From Periplaneta americana (Eukaryota; Arthropoda; Insecta; Blattodea; Blattidae): a DNA stretch of 64,000 nucleotides. Position numbers and translations under genes: made by a program. This document shows, piece after piece, positions 24,245-34,903 of this stretch (positions are counted from its first letter, which is position 1; each line of letters begins with the position of its first letter). Location: the NCBI RefSeq assembly GCF_040183065.1, contig NC_091125.1, positions 117,341,121 to 117,405,120 of the forward strand. Direction: 5' to 3'. The notes beneath the pieces are model-generated. The model worked only from the letters and a program-made list of their open reading frames with translations, ran no database searches and was not told where the DNA came from.

Positions 24245-24900
24245 GAGAAATAGAGAATTTTAGGTTCTTGACTTTTCATGCAAATACGCGTTTTCAGTAC
24301 TTGATACAGAAAAAGTGATACCGAGGACTCTTTTCTGTTTCTCTGTGTGTTTGTCTGTCTACAGGTTTTCTTTCAAAAGCCTTGGACGATAAACCATCGG
24401 TATTCTAAATGCGTTACTGAGCTCCTGAATGAAATCGTATAGCCTATAGCTAAAGCTTACCAAAAATAGGGATCCAACTCGAATATTTAACCATACTAAA
24501 TAGTGGAATATCTGTCAGATCCAAAGAGAGACCTAAATTAATGAACTTGGGACTCTCTTTCCGTTAGACAATTTCCGAATTACCGGTATGTCTCTAGAGA
24601 CAATACAAGCGTACTGCATGCAGTGTAGCCAGGTCCTTCGAAATTTCGGAACACTTTACGTTATTTTTTTATTTTTTTTAAGATTCCAGAAAAATAAGAA
24701 ATTAGGTGAAAATCTTCCGACATTTTTTACCGTCAATAAATTATAAGGAAACAAATCATTTTGAAGTCTGAGACCCATTACGTCATTCATAGGGATGTCA
24801 CCTCATTTACTATAGGTACTCTAATTTTTCTTCGAGACAGCCGTCCTCGGTTCCTCGATTACATCACTGACTGTTCATTCAGTTGGTCTGTTGGGCTTGT
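24245..24900. other. No gene seen
   Basis: AT-rich spacer without exon or repeat that I can name. Confidence 0.5.
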
Positions 24901-24901
24901 A

Positions 24902-25120
24902 TCGTGCTATGTACAGTGATCAGAAAAAAGAAAGCATAGATTCGAGTTCTGATTTCTCGCCGTCAGTGACAGAACCGGAAAAGAAATATAACACAAAATA
25001 CAATTCGGAATGGTAAAAAGACGTAATGTTTCGTAGGTGGCTGAAAAAAAAACAAAAAGGGCAATTTCATTCTTATTATAGTACGTGTGATTGCGATTTA
25101 AAAATTAAGTCTGGAAGAAA
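24902..25120 (+). pseudogene. BED-finger/hAT-type protein fragment, broken
   Basis: The plus frame reads ESIDSSSDFSPSVTEPEKK and NTKYNSEW, then a stop, then FRRWLKKKQKGQ and STCDCDLKIKSGRN. The order K-x-x-x-W / F-x-x-W / C-x-C-x-L-x-I-x-x-G resembles the start of KIAA1586-like BED proteins derived from hAT elements. One cysteine has shifted and the His pair is lost. Only this N-terminal piece remains. Confidence 0.5.
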
Positions 25121-25373
25121 TTACCTTATAAAGCTATCTTTAAGACAAACATTAAGATGAAATCAGAGAAGCTACGGCGACCCTTGTCTGAGTCATTATC
25201 CTTAGGTTAAGAACCCTGAAACTTGGGATGATGATGTGTCATCTTCTTAAAGTTTGTTTACACTTGGAATTAGTACTTAAACTATGAATGAGTTGAACGA
25301 AAAAAACAAACATATTTTTCGTTGTGTAACTCGGCTCACGCAACTAAGTTATATTTTATGTCGCTACCGAGCC

Positions 25374-25440
25374 TCGTCTGTGACTCATCGCTAGAGTGCT
25401 GATCTTCCGTCCAGTCGGTCTGGGTTCGATCTCTCGCCTA
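25374..25440 (+). repeat. tRNA-like segment (A and B box)
   Basis: GACTCATCGCTAGAGTGCTG resembles an A-box region and GGGTTCGATCTC a B box about 30 bp later. There is no full cloverleaf, so it is read as the head of an old SINE or tRNA-derived repeat rather than a tRNA gene. Confidence 0.5.
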
Positions 25441-25621
25441 GTCGTAATGGAGTAGTGGAAAATGCAGACGTTGCGCAGAATTCTTTTCGGAGTATTCTCG
25501 TTTTAGCGTGAATACCCACGTCTTTAAAAGGTACCAGAACGGAAACGGTGATGTAACGTTTGCAGGGCGATCCATTCCGACACTAGACTATAACTTCGTG
25601 ACTAAAAACACGTTTGAAGTA

Positions 25622-25902
25622 CAGACCGATTATTTAGTCCTGACAGCTCAGCGACGCGAAAGAGGAGAAATGATAGGAGTAGTGGGGAGATTTCCGGAGT
25701 AGAGATAAGGGCGAGCGGTCCGTAAAGGAATGCAGTACAGCTTAAATTGTACTAGAAACATACCACTCTACAGCACGTATGACATCCAATCGCTCCGAAG
25801 GCAAGCGAGTGACTAACCCAAACAACCCTTGGCGTAACTAAATGGACTCTCCTGACCCAGGCGCACATCTCCGGCAACTGTCAGGACTAAATAATCGTAC
25901 TG
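25622..25902. mobile_element. TA-flanked MITE (Tc1/mariner type)
   Basis: CAGACCGATTATTTAGTCCT at 25622 is matched by AGGACTAAATAATCG at 25882-25896, giving imperfect inverted ends of about 28 bp. TA lies outside both ends (25620-25621, 25903-25904). No coding capacity. Confidence 0.75.
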
Positions 25903-25919
25903 TATATTTATGTGGCGTT

Positions 25920-26100
25920 GTTCGATCGGTTATACGACTGAGATGTGAGCATGACCTTGAGTAGGCGCTGCGCATTCGCGAGGCGCGGTGGGGTCCCGCG
26001 GCGACTGGCGACCATTTTGAGTGTGGGCGAAAATTTCCGGCCAATATATCTCGCGACGCCGACGTGCTAGCGCGCTGATTTTGATGCCAAATGAAAGATC
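25920..26100. promoter_or_regulatory. CpG-rich patch, possible promoter
   Basis: This is the most GC- and CpG-rich non-repeat stretch of the window (for example GCGAGGCGCGGTGGGGTCCC near 25977). It includes a CAAAATGGTCGCC word on the minus strand that resembles a YY1-type site. No exon with a start codon and donor site is evident on either strand. It could equally be part of an unrecognised repeat. Confidence 0.25.
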
Positions 26101-26476
26101 TTGTCTAGATCTGTCGATTTACACCAGAGGTATTCACGTAAAACTCACGGCCGTGTTCCCAACACTGCCACACTCGATTTTTTCTATAGCTTTCCAACAT
26201 TCTCCATCTCTTCCTCATTTCACTTATCATCTGCAGTCGTTAAAAATAGGCTGGAAGTCTTCTGTGTAGTACTGGTCACGATGCTGATATAGGGTTTAAG
26301 GGATTGGGATTTCGTGTCCTGGGTTTTATCAGTTATTGGTCTGAGGATGGGACCTCACAGCAATTTATTTGAGTAAAGCGTGACTTATATCGGAAGGTGG
26401 TACTATAGACATCATTATGTTCTTTGTGCAGGAATTTCATTCACTACGTGACTGGGTAAGGAGACAATATAATATA

Positions 26477-26662
26477 CAGGGTGATTCAAAACCTCGGCGA
26501 CAAACTCTGAGGGGTGATAGATCTAACAATAAGGAACTCTTTTTGTTAAACAACCTATGTTTTTCGACGCGTCAAAAGACATAGGTTGTTTAACAAAAAT
26601 GGTTCCTTATTGTTAGATCTATCACCCCTCAGAGTTTGTCCCAGAGGTTTTGAATCACCCTG
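26477..26662. mobile_element. Near-perfect palindromic MITE, TA target
   Basis: CAGGGTGATTCAAAACCTCG at the left pairs with GAGGTTTTGAATCACCCTG at the right. Pairing continues through the whole 186 bp to a GACGCGTC self-complementary centre near 26568. TA lies on both sides (26475-26476, 26663-26664). The CAGGGTG-type terminus and TA target fit Tc1/mariner-mobilised MITEs. Confidence 0.94.
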
Positions 26663-26664
26663 TA

Positions 26665-27790
26665 AAACATAAAATATGTTCGATTCTTTTAACGCACGCA
26701 CTAAATTATGATTTTGTGAATAGAAAGGGATTGAAAGAATGTGGAAGTGAAAAATTTGCTCTCACGTAAAAAAAAATATATTATTTGAATTAGTGTGTCA
26801 AACAGTAAACCATAAAGCATGTAATCTGAATAGTAGGGCCTACCCTTCATTTTATTCTGTCTTATGACGGAATTGTTGTCTGTTTATTCAAACAGATTTT
26901 TTTATCTCTGGAACTCAATTCCAGACACTCATTGCAAATGAAATGTAATTAGGAACTTAATGTAGAGTAGTTAATTTCCAGCCCAAATTTATTTTGAGTG
27001 CTCCAAAAGAAATAAAATTGCACAGGAAGAGTAATATTATGACATACATTCTTTAGCAATTAAAAAGTAAGCAGGAGAACCTCGATTGCCAAGTTACCGT
27101 TGAATAACGTTATGTAATTTATTTGTATAATGCGTGTATTAAATTTTATTAAATAATACAGTATATTCGCGCATGTACTCGGCGGAGCTTCTCTCTCATC
27201 CTGCGACTAGATAAAGAAGTAAACAGATATAGAAAATTGGAATGTTTTGAATGAAAAGGCTGTGTACCCACATAACATTGTTTATTTTGCTCCGTGTGTT
27301 AGTCTTTGAAAATTGTAATATCTTGTGACCACAATTACCTCATCATATACTTTTAAGCACTTCATATCCTATTACTACATTACTATATTTTTCTTCAGAA
27401 TAATTGTACAGTCTGATTCTGAGAAACTGGTTGTTGTTAGAACATGTGTAGTTTCTGGCAACTGACAACTGTTAAGTGAATACGTTGTACCATTCGGGGC
27501 CAAAGTGCAGTTGTAATCGTGCAAAGTTTGATAATTTGGTTGTCGTCTTTGTCGCTTCCTGATGTAACCAACGGAGAAGCCTTGACCCAATAAAAGCGTT
27601 TGCCAGTGAAGTTTGATTTCTCACTTTGACAGTCACTCATTTAGGTTTCACAGTTTTATTTTGTTAGCACTTCTCTAGTTGAGTAGAGCGATGAGTTTCT
27701 TATATCAACAAATTAAGGTACTGTTCTTCAAACCGAACTTATGAAACTGGCGAATAAGTACATTATAAATGACAGCTCTGCATGTATTCG
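26665..27790. other. No gene seen
   Basis: AT-rich spacer. The minus-strand open frames at 27375-27640 overlap each other and lack similarity. Confidence 0.5.
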
Positions 27791-27797
27791 CATACCC

Positions 27798-28014
27798 GTC
27801 GGCCTGGTTGGCGCAGTTGATACAGCGCTGGCCTTCTATGCCCGAGGTTGCGGGTTCGATCCCGAGCCATGTCGATGGTATTTAAGTAAATGCGATAGGC
27901 TCATGTCAGTAGATTTACTGGCATGTAAAAGAACTCCTGCGGGACAAAGTTCCGGCACACCGGCGACGCTAATACAACCTCGGTAGTTGCGAACGTCGTT
28001 AAATAAAACATAAC
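27798..28014 (+). repeat. SINE-A, full length with a small internal deletion
   Basis: Starts GTCGGCCTGGTTGGCGCAGT, B box GGTTCGATCCC. The TTTAAGTGTGCTTAAATG hairpin is shortened to TTTAAGTAAATG. Tail GTTAAATAAAACATAAC. Confidence 0.95.
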
Positions 28015-28422
28015 ATTTTTCACATGCCGTGTACAGTACTTGTATTCTGAAGCGATACTACAACAGAAATTTTATTATCTTATTAATTTTGCTAAGTTTT
28101 ATAATAATTACAAATATAATACAAGAGTATACAATTATTGTATTGATATAACTTAATTATACATTTTCCTGCAAATTGCCCCTTTAAGCACTTTTAACTT
28201 ATTTCCTATGCTAAATTTTATCATTATTGTACTGATGTAATTATAAATTGTTCTGAAGTTTTTTTTTTTTTATTAGCGTATTGATTTTGCTACGTTTTAT
28301 AAGAGTAGAGACGAGACAAATAATGTTGCAAAGTAATATGAAGTCGAACTAAACAATAACTTACGATACCGGTAGTCTACTGTTCTGGATGAGTAAAGCC
28401 ATTTGTGAGTAAGTATGTAAGT
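28015..28422. other. No gene seen
   Basis: AT-rich spacer between two SINEs. Confidence 0.5.
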
Positions 28423-28660
28423 AATTTAACGACATTGTATCAACTACTGAGTTATTTAGTGTCGATGTAATTAGTGATCCTGAGGTGATATTTTGGTGAG
28501 GTGAGGCCGAGGATTCGCCACAGGATTACTTGAAATTCGTCATACAGTTGGAGAAAACATCGGAAAAATACTAACCAGATAATGGGCCCCAGCGGGAATC
28601 GAACTCACGTCCGAACGCAGTTGCAGATTAACAAACAAACGCGCTTACCTCTTGAGCTTC
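28423..28660 (-). repeat. SINE-C, nearly full length
   Basis: The reverse complement has a degraded head (GCTCAAGAGGTAAGCGCG), B box GAGTTCGATTCCC, a GGTTAGTATTTTTCC body, CGAATCCTCGGCCTCACCTC and the tail CAATGTCGTTAAATTAC. Confidence 0.87.
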
Positions 28661-28805
28661 CAGTAATTTAAAATAAAAGGCTTTATACAAGCAGTTGACG
28701 TGACAGAAACCACTTTTCTTTAACTGGGATGATGAAAATGTATTATTTCCGAGTAAATCTAGAAGTAGCCTATAGTTTTCAGCTCCACAGTACTTTCTGA
28801 TTATA

Positions 28806-29749
28806 CAGGGTGATTCACGAGGATTTACCGCCACGTACGGAGCTTATTTCCTAAGATATTGTGAACAAAAAATTTCATATAAACATGTGTCCTAATCTCA
28901 ATATTTTCAGAGTTACACTAATTTGAAGTTGTTAGTAAAATACCATTAAAGAATTAACTATTCAGGAGTACCGTAAACTGGGGTAAAGAGGATCACATGT
29001 GGTAAAGTGGATCATATGTGTATTGTTAGATAAGTCAGCGCCACATGGATCACACATGCAAAGAAAACTATTTTTAGTGGCATTTATAGAAGAAAGGCTT
29101 TCTTTGCATGTGTGATCCATGTGGCGCTGACTTATCTGAGAAGTACACGTATGATCCACTTTACCACATGTGATCCTCTTTACCCCAGTTTGCGGTATCA
29201 TTTCTTTAATTAGCTAGTATTCTGAAGCTAGAAATGTGTTGTGAATTCCATAGTTGCTTGGTACAGAATTTTGTTTTCGATTTTTATCTACAAAATTACA
29301 TTTTTCTTAATCATTTATCACAACAATTGTTACAAATGACGCCACTCTTGTAAATTCTTCAAGACTGTAAATTAAGATGCATAATTAAACTGTAAAGAAT
29401 CAAGTTCCTAAAGTCGTATGATTTGTAACCACTTTTGTGATAAGTGCTTGAGAATTATGTAATTTTTACTTAAAAATTGAAAAACGAAATCTGTATAAAG
29501 CAATTAACAACACATTTTGAGCTTCAGAAGACTAGTCAAATAAATGATGCATCTGAATAGTTCATTCTCTATTTGTAATATTCTTTTACCCTTAAAACTA
29601 AATAAAAAAAGGTATTTTACTATCAACTTCAAATTAGTGTAACTCTGAAAATATTGAGATTAGGACACATGTTTATATGACATGTTTTGCTCAGAATGTC
29701 TTCGGAAATAAGCTCCGTAAGTGGCGGTAAATCCTCGTGAATCACTCGG
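28806..29749. mobile_element. Long-inverted-repeat MITE (outer), TA target
   Basis: CAGGGTGATTCACGAGGATT at the left and AATCCTCGTGAATCACTCGG at the right are inverted, with TA outside both (28804-28805, 29750-29751). Similarity continues inward on both sides: CATATAAACATGTGTCCTAA with its partner near 29660-29680, and GAACTATTCAG with its partner. Beyond the inner insertion, CTTCTGAAGCT / GTTACAAAT words still pair, so the original element of about 720 bp was close to one long foldback. Confidence 0.92.
28971..29195. mobile_element. Palindromic MITE nested in the outer MITE
   Basis: CCGTAAACTGGGGTAAAGAG at the left and CTCTTTACCCCAGTTTGCGG at the right are inverted, with TA flanks at 28969-28970 and 29196-29197. 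Pairing extends inward through GTCAGCGCCACATGGATCAC and its complement. The open frame across it (28962-29201, minus) is a by-product. Confidence 0.94.
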
Positions 29750-29751
29750 TA

Positions 29752-30526
29752 TAAGAAAGTTAAAACAACGAAAATGTATACTTTGCTTTTAATTGAAATA
29801 CGTGGACTGGATTTTTAATGTGCGCCGTTGTCATTTAAACATATCTTTTCATGAACAAATAGGCCTATGAGTACTATTAAACAGTGTTTCATGAAATCTC
29901 GTAGTATTGAAAATATGACATTTTACACACGTCCTTAACCTACCTTCCCCTCTAATATATTACTTTCAATTCTGAGGCATTTGTCCTATCTCCGCACCAA
30001 CTTCTCAAAAGTACGGATCATTGATCTTACAATACTAAACAATAAACGTAGCCTACTTTTTATTTACTGCTTCATTGCTCCGAAAACGGTGACCTTCCAA
30101 ACATGTATTCAAGACGAGATATAGATGTAAATCTCTGGTGACCAAATCGAGGTTGCACGGTGGACGGTCAAGACATTCCCAGCCAAAGTCTTCAATTCTG
30201 GCATTTATCTATCTGGAAGTCTTACGACTGTACAGTAGTTGTCATTGAAGAGAATTATAGTTGCTATGAGGAACGTAGGGAGGCTTATGACGGACTGCAT
30301 ACTTGAGTCGATTGAGGATCTCACAATTACAGTTTTTTTTTCTAGAAAAAATCAACAACAAAATATCTTCGGCATCCAGGAAAGTCACCACGATTTTTCC
30401 TGACAACTGTATAACCTTAAACACTTTGTTCTTGTTAGTTGGATATTTTTCGTATCTGTTAAGTTCTGTTCCATGAATATCATCTTCGATTCAGCGGCGT
30501 AATAATGAACTCCGACTACAGATTAA
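29752..30526. other. No gene seen
   Basis: AT-rich spacer without exon or recognised repeat. Confidence 0.5.
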
Positions 30527-30527
30527 G

Positions 30528-30560
<33 letters not shown>

Positions 30561-30585
30561 TTAATAATGATAATAATGGTAATAA
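30527..30585. repeat. (ATA)n microsatellite, imperfect
   Basis: AAT/ATA units with a few interruptions. It borders the tail of the minus-strand SINE-E, so it probably grew from the SINE's own A-rich tail. Confidence 0.95.
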
Positions 30586-30586
30586 T

Positions 30587-30896
30587 CTGTGGCGCTACAG
30601 CCCTTTAAGGCCCCGACCGACCAGCCGGTTGCTGGCATCATGTCCACATGCCGAAACAGAGGTGGACGATTATCCAACCAGAATGGAGGTAAGCAATGAT
30701 TCCCCCAGCCGTTATAGCTGCCTTTTGTAACCGGATTTCGCTACCTATCACAGCTCCCCAAGTGCATAACGATGCCGGGTGGGCACCAGTCACATACATT
30801 TGCCGAAATTCCATGAGGAAATTTCTTTCCCCATGAGGATTCGAACCAGCGCGCCCATTCGGTAACGGATGCGTTTTAGACCACGATGCCACGGAC
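30587..30896 (-). repeat. SINE-E, tRNA-derived, about 310 bp
   Basis: On minus, GTCCGTGGCATCGTGGTCTA gives the A-box region and GGTTCGAATCCTC the B box. The body has GAAATTTCCTCATGGAATTT, CACCCGGCATCGTTATGCAC and GCATTGCTTACCTCC-type words, and ends GGCCTTAAAGGGCTGTAGCG next to the microsatellite. The open frame at 30638-30928 is a by-product. Only one copy is in the window, so the family call rests on structure. Confidence 0.75.
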
Positions 30897-30986
30897 AGAT
30901 CACGATTCGATAAAGAAAAGCATTTCATCTGTTTGGTAGCATTTCATTCGGTTAGTGCGGTGATCAGAAGTGAGATGCAGTTGAAC

Positions 30987-31170
30987 TACAGTCTAGTATA
31001 TATATAGTCACGAAGCTGAATACGTAGTAAATATGCATCCATAGATAGTTGCTATCCAATAGGATCTCTAATATCGTCTCATTACAGACAATGCGAAATA
31101 GTACCGGCACAGTCTATTCTTCCTAGCACCCTCACAACTCAAGCTTTGTGACTGGATATACTTGACTGTG
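30987..31170 (+). mobile_element. 184-bp MITE 'M7', copy 3
   Basis: Ends TACAGTCTAGTATATATATAG and CTTGACTGTG are imperfectly inverted. GTTGAAC (30980-30986) and GTAGAAC (31171-31177) form a 7-bp duplication with one change. The interior AATAGTACCGGCACAGTCTA matches copy 2. Confidence 0.9.
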
Positions 31171-31177
31171 GTAGAAC

Positions 31178-31770
31178 CCAACGTGACGAAACTTTACAGA
31201 AACCTGAAGTGTAATGGATGATTGAGTGAGTTGAACCTGTCTATATTGTTCATTGCTTTAGCGACAAGGAAGCAGAAATATCTTGGTGGGAGACGTTGAA
31301 ACTTCAGGCAAGAAAACAGTATGATAATGGACAAGTTACTTGTGAGAAATTTACGTAATATAGCGGTTATATTATTAGTGTGTGATGTAATAAGAAAGTG
31401 TTATTTAGTGACACTGTTTACTTAGTTATACGAATAATTATCTTGTCCAAATGCGCCCATCATACTGTGAGACTATTGTTTGTACAGTTACCCTGAAAAA
31501 GAATGAGACGATTCTTGGTCGTCGGAAGTTAAAGTTCTACAGCGCGGTTCACTCGATATCGACGTAGGGATACATAACATGACAGATAGTACAAGAATTG
31601 TTACAAGGACCACAACAAGGACAAGGACCAGAATAAGGATCACGAAGAAGACTGCCATTTAAGGCCAGGATTTCACAACATAGCTCGAGTCCCAAAATAT
31701 CATTGCTTCACTGTACCGAATGGCAAATGCCTGCTAAGGGATCTACATTCTGGACTGCTGCTATCACTGT
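31178..31770. other. No gene seen
   Basis: Includes an AAGGACCA-type short repeat near 31610-31650. No exon. Confidence 0.5.
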
Positions 31771-31773
31771 CTT

Positions 31774-31848
31774 GTCTCGGTAGCTCATACAGTAGCGTGC
31801 CGGTTCCATTGTATAACCGAAACGTCTCGTGTTCGATCCCAGGTAAAA
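31774..31848 (+). repeat. tRNA-like segment with downstream T run
   Basis: GTCTCGGTAGCTCATACAGT gives an A-box-like start and GTGTTCGATCCCAGG a good B box. A run of eight Ts follows at 31850-31857, which could stop RNA polymerase III. Arms are too degenerate for a functional tRNA call. Confidence 0.55.
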
Positions 31849-32047
31849 CTTTTTTTTATTGAGGTGTAATTAATTTGTTCAGAGTTCCTCGACTGTCTAA
31901 TTTGTCGAAAAATATGGAATAATTTATGCCCAATTTCTGGGTCTTACAAGTGGGCTGAACCTCGTCAAAAAAAATAAATCTTACTTGGAAGTTAAAAGTA
32001 TTCTTCCTCAAACAAAAATCATAAGAAACAAAAAGAGACCTGTTAAC

Positions 32048-33058
32048 TTAAAATCTTGTCCACATGCCATCAGCTTCTATTACAGCTCTAAGTCGATCCG
32101 GCATGGATGTCACGAGATTGTGGAATAAGTTCTGATCCCCGGCGAGATCTTCCCAGGTGTCAACAACTTGATCCCACAATTCGTCTCGATTTCGAGGGCG
32201 TCGGTGGGCATAGGTGGCTATCCTTCTCTTTTTCAATTCCGCCCATAAATTTTCGATGGCATTCAAATCAGGTGACTTCGGAGGCCAATTAATGATTTCG
32301 ATCTCGGGTCTCCTTTGAAACCATCTTTGAATGCTTGCAGCATAGTGCACGGGATGGTTATCCTGCTGGAACAGCAATGTTCCTTCGGGAAAACGTTCTC
32401 AGGCGGAGGGAAGGAATATATTTTCCAGAATGTGCTCGTAAGTTTCCGCATTAAACCGGCCATCGATGCGTTCTATAACGCCAGGTTCATCGTAAGACAT
32501 CCACCCCCAACACGATATGCTAAAGCGCCCCGATCTTTCACGTCGGTGCACATAGCGCTGATCATGTGGGAGACCATCCTCACGATAGACACGGACAGGA
32601 CCTTCGTAATCACTCGAGATGGTTGTTTCGTCGGAGAAAATTACATTTCTCCAATCTAAATCCACTCGATTGGTAGCGAAGGCAAGACGGTCGACAGCTT
32701 GTGCTTCCCCCAATATTTCCATTTGCGCAGCCCTCCGGCTCCTAATACCGCGGTTCCTCAACCTGCTGATCACAGTCTGTGAAGAGCCGGGAAAGTTAGA
32801 TGCTGCTCTTATTTCGTTAGCAGTCAGAAAGGGGTCCTGTCGAACTGTCTCGAATAAAAGAGCATCCTCTTCCAATGAAGAAATCCGCGGACGCCCAGGA
32901 ATAGGGCGATTTTCGACCTCCCCAAAATTTTGGTAACGATGAACCCATCTCGCGGCTGTACTTCCAGGAACACCGACCAAACGGCCAGCAGATCTAGCCC
33001 CATATCCAGCCTCAACTAGAGCTATAACTCGCTGTCTCATGTCACGTCGGTTCGCCAT
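32048..33058 (-). pseudogene. Tc1-like transposase, full length but for one stop codon
   Basis: The frame from the ATG at 33058 to the TAA ending at 32048 is 336 codons long, typical for Tc1-like transposases (DNA cut-and-paste). An N-terminal paired-type HTH comes first (AGRLVGVPGSTAARWV), then a GRPR linker motif, then a second HTH. The catalytic domain shows IFSDETTI (first Asp), LLFQQDNHPVH (second Asp) and WPPKSPDLNAIENLW (Glu). I count 35 residues between the second Asp and the Glu, so DD35E rather than the classic DD34E. The frame is intact except for a TGA at codon 220 (32399-32401 on plus), in a CpG context consistent with one C-to-T change. The open frame extends 15 codons further upstream, but those residues do not look like the family. 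I found no terminal inverted repeats within 250 bp on either side. Confidence 0.93.
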
Positions 33059-33327
33059 TACGATGAGAAATGAGAGATGACGATAATACTTTAGTGTAGA
33101 CAATGACTATTTAACATGATATAGAATTATTGAAATAAGATGCATCTTGCATAGTAAGAGTTAATAAATCAACCCTAAATTAAATATCTAAATAACAGGA
33201 TATAACAGGAAGTCCAATTGTTGCGAAACTAATCAAATTAAATCTAATTACATTAAATAAACAAACCCCAAGTTATAACACCACATTGCTACAGCTAAAT
33301 TGTAAGTTATTAACATAAGCATTGAAT

Positions 33328-33390
33328 AGGTCCGTGGTTGTGCGTTGGACGACAAAACCAAACATCGAAAGTTCGAATCTTGCCGAGGAA
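33328..33390 (+). repeat. tRNA-like segment
   Basis: GTCCGTGGTTGTGCGTTGGA and the B box AAGTTCGAATCTTG are about 35 bp apart, followed by a T-rich stretch. Same general layout as 31774 and 34904. Not a credible functional tRNA. Confidence 0.45.
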
Positions 33391-33499
33391 TGTAACTTCT
33401 TGCTTTTTATAATGTAAATCAGACTTATAACTACAATCATTCATATTTCTTACATTATTTATTAATATTTATAGCCAACATTGAATTTGTAAAGAAAAG

Positions 33500-34330
33500 A
33501 CTTTAGAAATCTCATATGGAATTTGTGATCTGTAGTGACATAAACATAGATTATCTCTCGGAACTTTTCCGTAAAAGTAAATTAAATTCACTCCTTGAAA
33601 CTGGAAACCTTATTCGTAGGGTCATTTTCCCATAGCATACAAGCTGAAGTAACACAGACATATATAAACGTTTTGTACACAGAATTAGACTGAATTCCTA
33701 TTCGACAGAACCTATAATCAATGGCTTGTCTGACCATGATAAACAAATCCTATGTGTTTCCAATGTCACTGAACAATTTCAAAATATTAATTTAAAAACT
33801 AAGAAAGGATCGTAATTGCTGTATCTAGTGATTATTTACATTTATGTCTACAAAATGAATCTTGGAAAAACATATATGATACTGGTACTACTGATATTAA
33901 GAGTAAATATATTGAATTTTTCACTTAATTTCATAATCACTTCAGTGGATGTTCTCCACTCTATGTTGTGAAAAAATTCAAAAGTTAAAACATGTAGATA
34001 ACGCAGGGACTTCAAAATCTCATGTATTAAAAAGAAGAATCTATATGTAATGAGTTGCAATGTAATGATCTTCATGTTCTTAAATACTGCAAGAAGTACA
34101 GTGTAATTTATCAAAAATTATGAAAGAGGGAAATAGAATATATTTGAGTAGAAAAGTACAAAATTCAGATAATGCAATTAAACCTATTCGTAATATTATT
34201 AAATTTAAACTTGTAGATATCCTAAGAAAGAAAATATTTTTTCATTAAAACCAATGATTATAAAGTAGAGGATCCCAAATCTATTGCAAATTCTTTTAAC
34301 GTATTATAGTATATAGTACAGAAATATTAT
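33500..34330 (+). pseudogene. Non-LTR retrotransposon, endonuclease-to-linker region, decayed
   Basis: Broken frames read ICSDINIDYLSEL, LNSLLETGNL, PIINGLSDHDKQIL and, further on, ENESWKNIYDTG-like and FFT..FHNHFS words. The pattern GD-x-N-x-D...GLSDHD is the C-terminal half of the APE-type endonuclease of LINE ORF2, and the later words fit the linker before the RT. Many stops. No RT box is readable after 34330. Confidence 0.72.
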
Positions 34331-34900
34331 TGACAACTTAAACATTCAAGATTTTGCAAAAGATACTGCAATTGGTTACTTAACAGATATATTTAATAAT
34401 TATTATTAATATATGTAATTAGTCAATAACTGCAACAGTGCTTATACATTCAATCATAACATGAATAAAATTGAATGCAAACACGTAGATAAAATAGTTA
34501 AAATTAACTGCAGGGGTGAGAATGAAATAATCCAAAGCCATACTTTTAACAAAAATTGTTTTTTGCGAGTGCATTTCTTACACATATGGGAAAGCTATTA
34601 ATAAATTATTGTAATAATTACTCAACAAATGACATAGCCTAAGGACTCTAAACCTTTGTAAAAGTTTGTCTATTATTATATATTTTTTTTATTTCATTTT
34701 AATTGTTAGTTTTTAATATATATGCATTTACATTGTATATATGTGTGTGTGTGTGTATAAATGCATTCATTAGATTAACGTTTATAATATAACTTGTAAT
34801 TTTGTATTGTTTGCGATCATTAACACTTAATCTCAGGACTTTGTAAAACTATATTTCAACGTGACTTAGCTATTTCAACGTTATTTAGACAAAAAAAAAT
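34331..34900. other. No gene seen
   Basis: AT-rich. It may be the rest of the decayed LINE, but no motif is readable. A short GT run lies at 34743-34757. Confidence 0.4.
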
Positions 34901-34903
34901 TTT

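Noticed and set aside
25838-26044. Arg/Ser-rich open frame on minus through the CpG-rich patch
   Set aside because: GC-rich DNA produces long stop-free frames. No conserved motif or splice sites were seen.
30638-30928. 96-codon open frame on minus
   Set aside because: It covers the SINE-E copy including its B box. The reading is a by-product of the repeat.
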